Assembly: GCF_002288925.2 (NCBI RefSeq)
Contig: NW_022098072.1
Span: 19,521,658 to 19,585,657, forward strand
Length of the DNA stretch: 64,000 nucleotides
Origin: Delphinapterus leucas
Lineage: Eukaryota; Chordata; Mammalia; Artiodactyla; Monodontidae
Direction: 5' to 3'
In this document: piece after piece, positions 58,422 to 64,000 of the stretch
How the letters are laid out: every line of letters starts with the position of its first letter
Numbering within the stretch: position 1 is the stretch's first letter
Position numbers and translations under genes: made by a program
Notes under the pieces: generated by a model
The model's database searches: none
What the model saw: the letters and a program-made list of their open reading frames with translations, nothing else
What the model was told of the DNA's origin: nothing

Positions 58422-58435
58422 AAAAAACAAACACC

Positions 58436-58681
58436 TGAGAGATTGTGACTCACATTTCTCTTTACACATGGTGAGAAACAGATCTCAAATCACCACTTTC
58501 ATTTTTTCAGGATACACAGTTCAGACTTAGATTTCCTTCTCACTACAGATAGGCACACAACTAAAGAACAGGAATTGCTGGACTGATTTGGTGTGGTAAA
58601 TTTTATTATGAAGGAGTTCAACAAAAAACAAGACTGAGGTGTGAAAAAACTTTTCCTGAGAACTATGCCAGATAGTAATGT
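58436..58681. other. Possible 3' UTR of the adjacent minus-strand gene relic
   Basis: Lies directly after the stop codon of the minus-strand relic. An AATAAA on the minus strand falls near 58608-58613. No poly(A) tail follows, so a 3' UTR reading is only a suggestion. Confidence 0.3.
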
Positions 58682-59030
58682 TTACCTCTTAAAAAGACTA
58701 TCATTATCAGGAAGACTTGTGAATGGTGAATTTACTTTCACTCCTTTTGGGTTATACTGTGTGTTTGAGCTGGTTACGATGTATTCTCCACCTTCAACAG
58801 TCACAAAATAAGTGCTTTCTGGATTTCCAGTGTACTTAACAAATATTCTGAATAACTGATTTAAATGATCAGCAGTGTAATTCTCACTTGTTACTTCAGA
58901 GATATGATATTCTCTTTTTTCAAGAATGGCCTTTAAACTATCACCAACAGCAGTGAAAATTCAGGTGTTTAGAGCAGGAAAAGCTGCATAAGAAGGATGC
59001 CATTTATATTCTTCCGCAGCACACATTAAA
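58682..59030 (-). pseudogene. Unidentified protein-coding relic (probably retrocopy)
   Basis: On the minus strand one frame runs about 110 codons to a TAA at 58682-58684. The segment begins near 59030 (A-A-E-E-Y-K-W-H-P-S-Y-A-A-F-P), meets an in-frame TGA at 58961-58963, then stays open for 92 codons, with segments such as VGDSLKAILEKREYHISEV, YTADHLNQLFRIFVKYTG and TYFVTVEGGEYIVTSS and the end LPDNDSLFKR. Composition and length without stops look like genuine coding sequence. I cannot name the family. No introns are seen, so a processed copy is more likely than an exon. A plus-strand A14 run abuts its 5' end at 59029-59042. Confidence 0.55.
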
Positions 59031-59035
59031 AAAAA

Positions 59036-60895
59036 AAAAATTTTAAGAAACCTGTTAATCTACTGTCCCCAAAAGAGAGTAGAAATGAACGCCGTAGATC
59101 ACAAATGTTATTTTAAGCCACACACTCATGGCAAAATTCTACCATGTAGAAAAATGCAAAGGTCTGATAGATTGTGATAGTAGCTCTTTATATATATGAT
59201 TTTCTCCTTTCAAATTATTTGTAAGAAGACCAATGACTTTTGCTTGCTATGAAATAGCAAACAGAAATAAAATAAATACACACTCTCCAAATCGTCAGTG
59301 ATAGAGAATCGGGAGAGGAGTGCACAGTTAACTCAGAGAATAAACCATGATAATACAAGGGCCTTGGAGTCTACTTCTACATTTCTGTTTGTTTTCTTAC
59401 ATTTCCACAGGCTACTAAAATTTCCACAAGTCATTTATTCTTTCCTTGAGAAACTTTATTTGGCTATTTTTGTGTCTGGTGCTATTAACTCATCATAATT
59501 TTACATCAAATCCTCATAACATAACATGATTGAGGTTTAATTCCAAAAAAATTCAAAACACACAAAACAGGAAAAAATATCACCCTAATGTATTTGGGAA
59601 GAAACAACCTATTAAAGGGAATGTGTGTCTGGCAGAATGCTAGAGATGACAGAAAACAAGAGGAAACAACATTTCTTAATGTTATTTAAATATGCACACA
59701 GGAGACAGGGAGATATGCTAGGACAGAGAATCAACAGGAACTCTAGTCTTCCTGCACATAGAATAGAGCTTCATTAACAATAAAGGAACAGGTGTCTTGG
59801 GACCCATTTATACAGGCTATTAACTATTATGAGCTGCTGGTATCCAAATTTATTTTAGTACTAGGCAACTGATTAAAAATAAATACAAATTTAAATTCCA
59901 TCTATTAGCATGTGAAAGCAATGCCTAGCTTTCCAGAGCTTAATTTAATATAAAGGTATTTTTCTATGGTCCTGATCACAGAGGATACCGAAGTTCATAT
60001 ACAGTATTTCCTAAGTCCCCAAATGAAAACCTTCATATTAAACCTCATCTGAATGTAAAAAATTGATGATGAGTGGCCTTTTGTCTTGAGCCAACAAAGC
60101 CAAACAAGCTTTGTTTACTAAGAACAAAATTTTTATTCAAACTTAAACAAGTAATGAAACAAACATGCATCTATCTTTTTAAAACTGGGAGAGGGAATCA
60201 TACACTCCCACTCTATTCAGTGCATTTCACTGCATTATATACTACTTATTTTGAAAAACATGAGTATCAATGGTTATCTTCTGATAATTTTTACTGTCTC
60301 ATCTATAAATACTGATTAATAAACTAAATATTTGAGTATTTATGAGGAATCATCTGTATATCTTAATAAAAATACTTAGAATGTTAGAGTTGGAACTGCA
60401 GCAGGGATAATCCAGTTCAATATATTTTTTACAGTGCAAGAAAATAAAGTACAGTGAGGCTAATTTGCCAAAAATAAACACAATAGCAATATGTGACCAC
60501 ATAAACTGTCAGAATACTATTATACTGTAAAACTAGTATACTAGTACCTATCTCCCAACAATGTTATGAAAATTCAATGTGTTATTGTTCTTGATGTTAT
60601 TTCAAACTATTACATTTACCGGCATCTAGTTTTTTAAAAAAAATTTGGTTTATTCACTTATATATGTTCTAATAGTGATATTATTTCTACTTATTCCAGA
60701 AGTATGAAGTGATTATGAATTTTGTGCCATACTCTACAGAGAATAAAGGTGGTATAGCATGATCTATATCCACAAGAATGTAGTAAAAGCCACTTGTAGA
60801 AATGAAATGGTGAAAAATTTGAGGGATTGATGAGTAAGTCAAAGACAGAATGATGATTCTTAAAAATATGGTGGTATTTTAAATGGAAATAATTT
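59036..60895. other. Intron, no feature recognised
   Basis: About 1.9 kb AT-rich sequence without recognised repeats or genes. 60365-60470 may be a weak old-repeat relic. Confidence 0.45.
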
Positions 60896-60903
60896 GATAA
60901 GAC

Positions 60904-61109
60904 CAGTGTTTCTCAACCTTGGCACTACAGGCATTTTGAGCTGGAAAATTCTTTGCTGTAAGGGTTTGTGCATTGCAGTCTGTTTAGCAGCATCCCTAAC
61001 TTCTACCCACTAGATGACAGTAGCACACCCCAGTTGAAACAACCAAAACCAGCTCTAGACATTGCCAAATGTCCCCAGGGGGCAAAATCATCCCTGGTTG
61101 AGAACACTG
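60904..61109 (-). mobile_element. MER5A-type (hAT-Charlie) DNA transposon
   Basis: Starts cagtgtttctcaaccttggc and ends gcaaaatcatccctggttgagaacactg, the reverse of MER5A, with central gacattgccaaatgtcccca. An 8-bp target duplication typical of hAT elements is visible: gataagac at 60896-60903 and gataaggc at 61110-61117. Confidence 0.93.
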
Positions 61110-61117
61110 GATAAGGC

Positions 61118-62030
61118 AGACTAATATACCTTATGTTGCTTTTCAAGCTAGTAATACATACTAAAATATCACCTAGAGACAAAGCAAATCTGAAGCTTTA
61201 GTATTCTAAAGCTGTATCTAAAGATAACTTCAGCTCTAAGGCATCAAGCATTAGGGTATTGAATAGAGGAATAAAACCACAAACTCAATATCAAGTTGTG
61301 TCCTGGGTTCTGATTCTACAGTTTTCTGCCATTAATTTCCCAAAGTCCAAAGAAATATGAATAGGTCCATGTTCCTAATGAGAGATAGGTTATCTTTCAT
61401 TATATTAAAGTTTCTCAAATTAGAAATAGCTCTGCCACCTTCCAAGAAACCCATAGCACTTCCTTTCCGACTTTTCCAAAATATAATAACTTGTCAATTT
61501 GCTAAAGCACAAGTTTCTTTCAAGTACAATTCCAGGCTAGAATTCAGAAGCAAGCCATTTAGCTTATATGTAACCTATCCAGTGGCCTAGGAGAATTAAA
61601 ACAATGTGGTTTTGTTCTCTGTGTATGGATTTTATGGGGAAAATTTGTTATAAAACCATTCTCATATTTCACACTTTCCAAAGGTTTCAAAAGTACTGAA
61701 GGTTTATTATACTGGAGATTTCTAAAATGTTAGATTAAGAACCAAATAATTGAAGTGGCAAGTAAATGTCAGGCCTATATAATATATGAAGGGGAAGAAG
61801 TGACCTCCTCTGCCTCATGCATCATCTTCTCTTGCTCTCTACTGTACCCTTCACTCCTGCTGAAGTATGACACTCTATAAACAACTGGTTGGTAATGATA
61901 GCACCTCATTAAATATCTGGGGCACAGGGCATATCAAAGTACTCTGTAAGAAGACCACTAAGAGAGAAAGATGAAAAGGAATGTCTGAGAACCAGTGACC
62001 AAGCATGAGTTGGCTCAGAATCAATTTTTA
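61118..62030. other. Intron, no feature recognised
   Basis: Unique sequence, no supported feature. Confidence 0.5.
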
Positions 62031-62042
62031 AAAGAATTAGGG

Positions 62043-62159
62043 AGGGAGGGGATATGGGGATATATGTATACATATAGCTGATTCACTTTGTTATACAGCA
62101 GAAACTAATACAACATTGTCAGGCAATTATACTCCAATAAAGATGTTAAAAAAAAAAAA
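62043..62159 (+). mobile_element. Severely 5'-truncated L1 (3' end only)
   Basis: L1 terminus from gggaggggatatggggatat to ccaataaagatgtt and poly(A). Flanked by aaagaattaggg (62031-62042) and aaaaaattaggg (about 62160-62171). Confidence 0.93.
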
Positions 62160-62171
62160 AAAAAATTAGGG

Positions 62172-63389
62172 CCACTGGAGGCATAGTCCATGAGATAGGA
62201 CTGCCATTAGTGCCTCCTCCACTTCTGGGAACCTACCGGCTCCGCACTGAAAACAAACAAGCAAACAAAACAAACAAAAAGTAGTCTGGACAACTGATGA
62301 ATTTGGAAATTACAAACATCAAGAGGAGAGTGTTGCTCATTTTGGTTTTGCCTTCACTTGAAAAGTTACCAAGTGGTCTCCACTGTACATACTCAACAAA
62401 CTTTTGTTTCTTCAACATTGTGAAAGAAGAGAGCGGTCTGTTTTCACAAAGGGATGCCTACAGGCTGAAAAGTTCTATTAATACTATTTTGTTTTGACTC
62501 TCTGTATAGTGATATATCCAACATTAGAAATTTGGACATAATCTGCTAAATATGAATTTACATACTGGGCAGTATTTCCTTTAACAAAGTCTAACTGGAA
62601 CAGTAATTTTATGGTACATGAAAATTTAATTTCAAATGTTAGATATACTAAGAAATCTGATTTAGATAGAAGACAACTTATTTTTAGTTGCAAAAAACTG
62701 CAATGCCAAAGTATTTTGCATTTAATGCTATAATTTACATATATTACAATATTCATGATACCTGATAAATACCCAAATCCTATTTGGAAAACCTATTGTG
62801 AAAAATTAGAATTTTAACAAAATGGTGTTTCACATTTTAAACAATGTCCTCACTTAGAAAAAGAAATAAACATACCAATTTGGCAAATGATATTGAACCT
62901 ATGACTAATAAATTTAGATTCCTTTGATATTCCTTGAATAATTCTAAATATTAAACACCATGCATATGCTAATAAATTTATAAAACAAATAAATAGGCAC
63001 CCTGCATTTTACTTACACATTGTGGACATTTCACACAGGTACAGGATTACTTTAACAAACAATTCTTTAGTTATTACAGAAAACATGCTGCTACAAATTA
63101 AAGAGGAAAGAGCTCTAAAAAAAATTGAGCTCTCTGACACATTTCATTTATAAATTTGTGTTTCAAGGAAAATTTTTAGGGTTGACATTTTCTACTTGAC
63201 CCTACAAATGTCTTTTCTCTAAAGTATTACTTTACTTAGGTAACAAATCATCTATATTTCTACACAATGGAAAACTTCCCCCCAAAAGACTAACCAATGA
63301 GACATTATTTACAAATAATACCAAAAGATCACACATGTAACACAACCCAAATCACTACTGCTTTAAAATGTATAGAGACTTTGGACTAC
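62172..63389. other. Intron, no feature recognised
   Basis: AT-rich unique sequence with small (CAAA)n near 62255-62280. No gene signal. Confidence 0.5.
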
Positions 63390-64000
63390 ATCATGAGTGA
63401 GGTGGTGGACAAACCCTCCCTCAGCAACTATAAAGCTGGACAAAACTGTCAAAAGCAACAGTTTTATTAGCACTCTGGAATTTAAAGGCAGGAACAGTGT
63501 GAGTCTTGCCTGGGGCTGCTCCACAGCTATCCCTGGCTTTGTCAGTGCCGCCGTTCAATCAGAGCAGGGCAGGCTGTGCAAACCAGGAGCTTTGTCACCT
63601 CTGCCAGAGAGGGATCACTTGATATGGAGCACTGTCAGTTACAGTGGTAATCTCTGTGGCAAGCAAACAGAAATGGTCAGTGGCTCTGTAAGCCTGAGTA
63701 AGCAAACCTGAGTGGGGCAAGTAGCAGACAAGCAGATGAGCCAGGGATTTAACAGGGAGTTCCAGCAGGTCAGAGAGCCAGAGGGGGCTTGACCTCACAT
63801 GTCTGGGGTTGACTAGAGGCTGTATGCATTGCTGCAGAGGACAGAAAGGGCCCATATATCCCTGGATGATGAAGACTCAAGCATGTGAGGTGACACAGAA
63901 GAGGGCCCAATGAAAAGTAAAGCCAGGGCAGCCTGAAGTGTGAATGTGCTTCCCCAGTTTGCACACAGATCCATCAGGAGAGATTAGAAGCCTTACTGGC
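63390..64000 (+). repeat. Probable old L1 (L1M) 5' UTR, running out of the window
   Basis: A GC-richer, transcript-like block: ggcaggaacagtgtgagtct, tgcctggggctgctccac, caatcagagcagggcaggct, gggatcacttgatatggagc, gggttgactagaggctgtat, and cagtttgcacacagatccat. I recall this order from 5' ends of older mammalian L1 elements. No coding frame of note. The 3' part lies beyond the window. Confidence 0.45.

Larger units (their letters stand above)
33026..64000 (-). other. PDSS2: PDSS2 intron upstream of the exon (partial, probably intron 1)
   Basis: On the minus strand this lies 5' of the recognised exon. The acceptor AG is the complement of ct at 33026-33027, preceded by a short pyrimidine-containing tract. 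No first exon or CpG-rich promoter was seen up to 64000; the only GC-rich stretch is the L1 5' UTR near 47200-47800. The intron therefore continues beyond the window. Intron assignment is inferred from the single exon. Confidence 0.75.

Noticed and set aside
59010..59030. Possible U6 snRNA start (cttccgcagcacacatt resembles cttcggcagcacatat)
   Set aside because: The similarity ends after about 17 bases, the rest of U6 is absent, and the same bases read as part of the minus-strand coding relic.
1..64000. CRISPR array, operon, phage or endogenous retrovirus
   Set aside because: No spaced direct repeats, no bacterial gene layout and no gag/pol/env-type retroviral frames were seen. The only reverse transcriptase is of L1 type.
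33026..64000. PDSS2 first exon and CpG-island promoter
   Set aside because: No CpG-rich segment other than the L1 5' UTR and no matching peptide end before an intron donor.

Overview
This is nuclear mammalian DNA, most probably from a whale or dolphin. At least eleven copies of the tRNA-derived CHR-type SINE are present (5' end like gcttccctggtggcgcagtgg, 3' end caacgcagccaaaaataaat or a poly(A)), together with one older CHR-1-type SINE and L1 copies of the cetartiodactyl type. No ruminant BovB/Bov-tA or pig PRE-1 repeat was seen. There is no prokaryotic, viral or plasmid gene organisation.

One protein-coding exon is recognisable: minus strand 32891-33025, an internal exon (probably exon 2) of PDSS2, a subunit of the mitochondrial enzyme that makes the polyprenyl tail of coenzyme Q. 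Its splice sites, phase and peptide all fit. The rest of the window is read as flanking PDSS2 intron: positions above 33025 precede the exon in transcription, positions below 32891 follow it. No other PDSS2 exon was found.

Layout: 1-1241, the 3' end of an L1 joined to a folded-back SINE. 1242-22500, intron with old MIR, L2 and L1M relics, a MER2 DNA transposon, one CHR-1 SINE, a CT/CA microsatellite and some repeat-free stretches. 22536-31176, five CHR SINEs, an old minus-strand L1 and a 100-N assembly gap inside one SINE. 32891-33025, the PDSS2 exon. 33868-46000, minus-strand L1 3' ends, SINEs, L2/MIR and a miniature L1 insertion. 47156-54075, a near-complete but dead L1 with target-site duplications, a 5' UTR carrying tandem units and an antisense SINE-like block, broken ORF1 and ORF2, two nested SINEs and a short 3' transduction. 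54076-64000, intron with MER5A, MER20, two SINEs, an unidentified minus-strand gene relic and, at the end, a probable L1M 5' UTR.

There is no operon-like cooperation between genes. The content is one host exon in intronic sequence shaped by successive waves of retrotransposition. I did not find a convincing new biological system. The items most worth checking are the L1 with 3' transduction, the duplicated gap flanks and nearby 50-bp inverted copy, an exon-like segment at 23953-24059, and the unidentified gene relic at 58682-59030. Repeat family names come from memory of consensus sequences, not from a database search.
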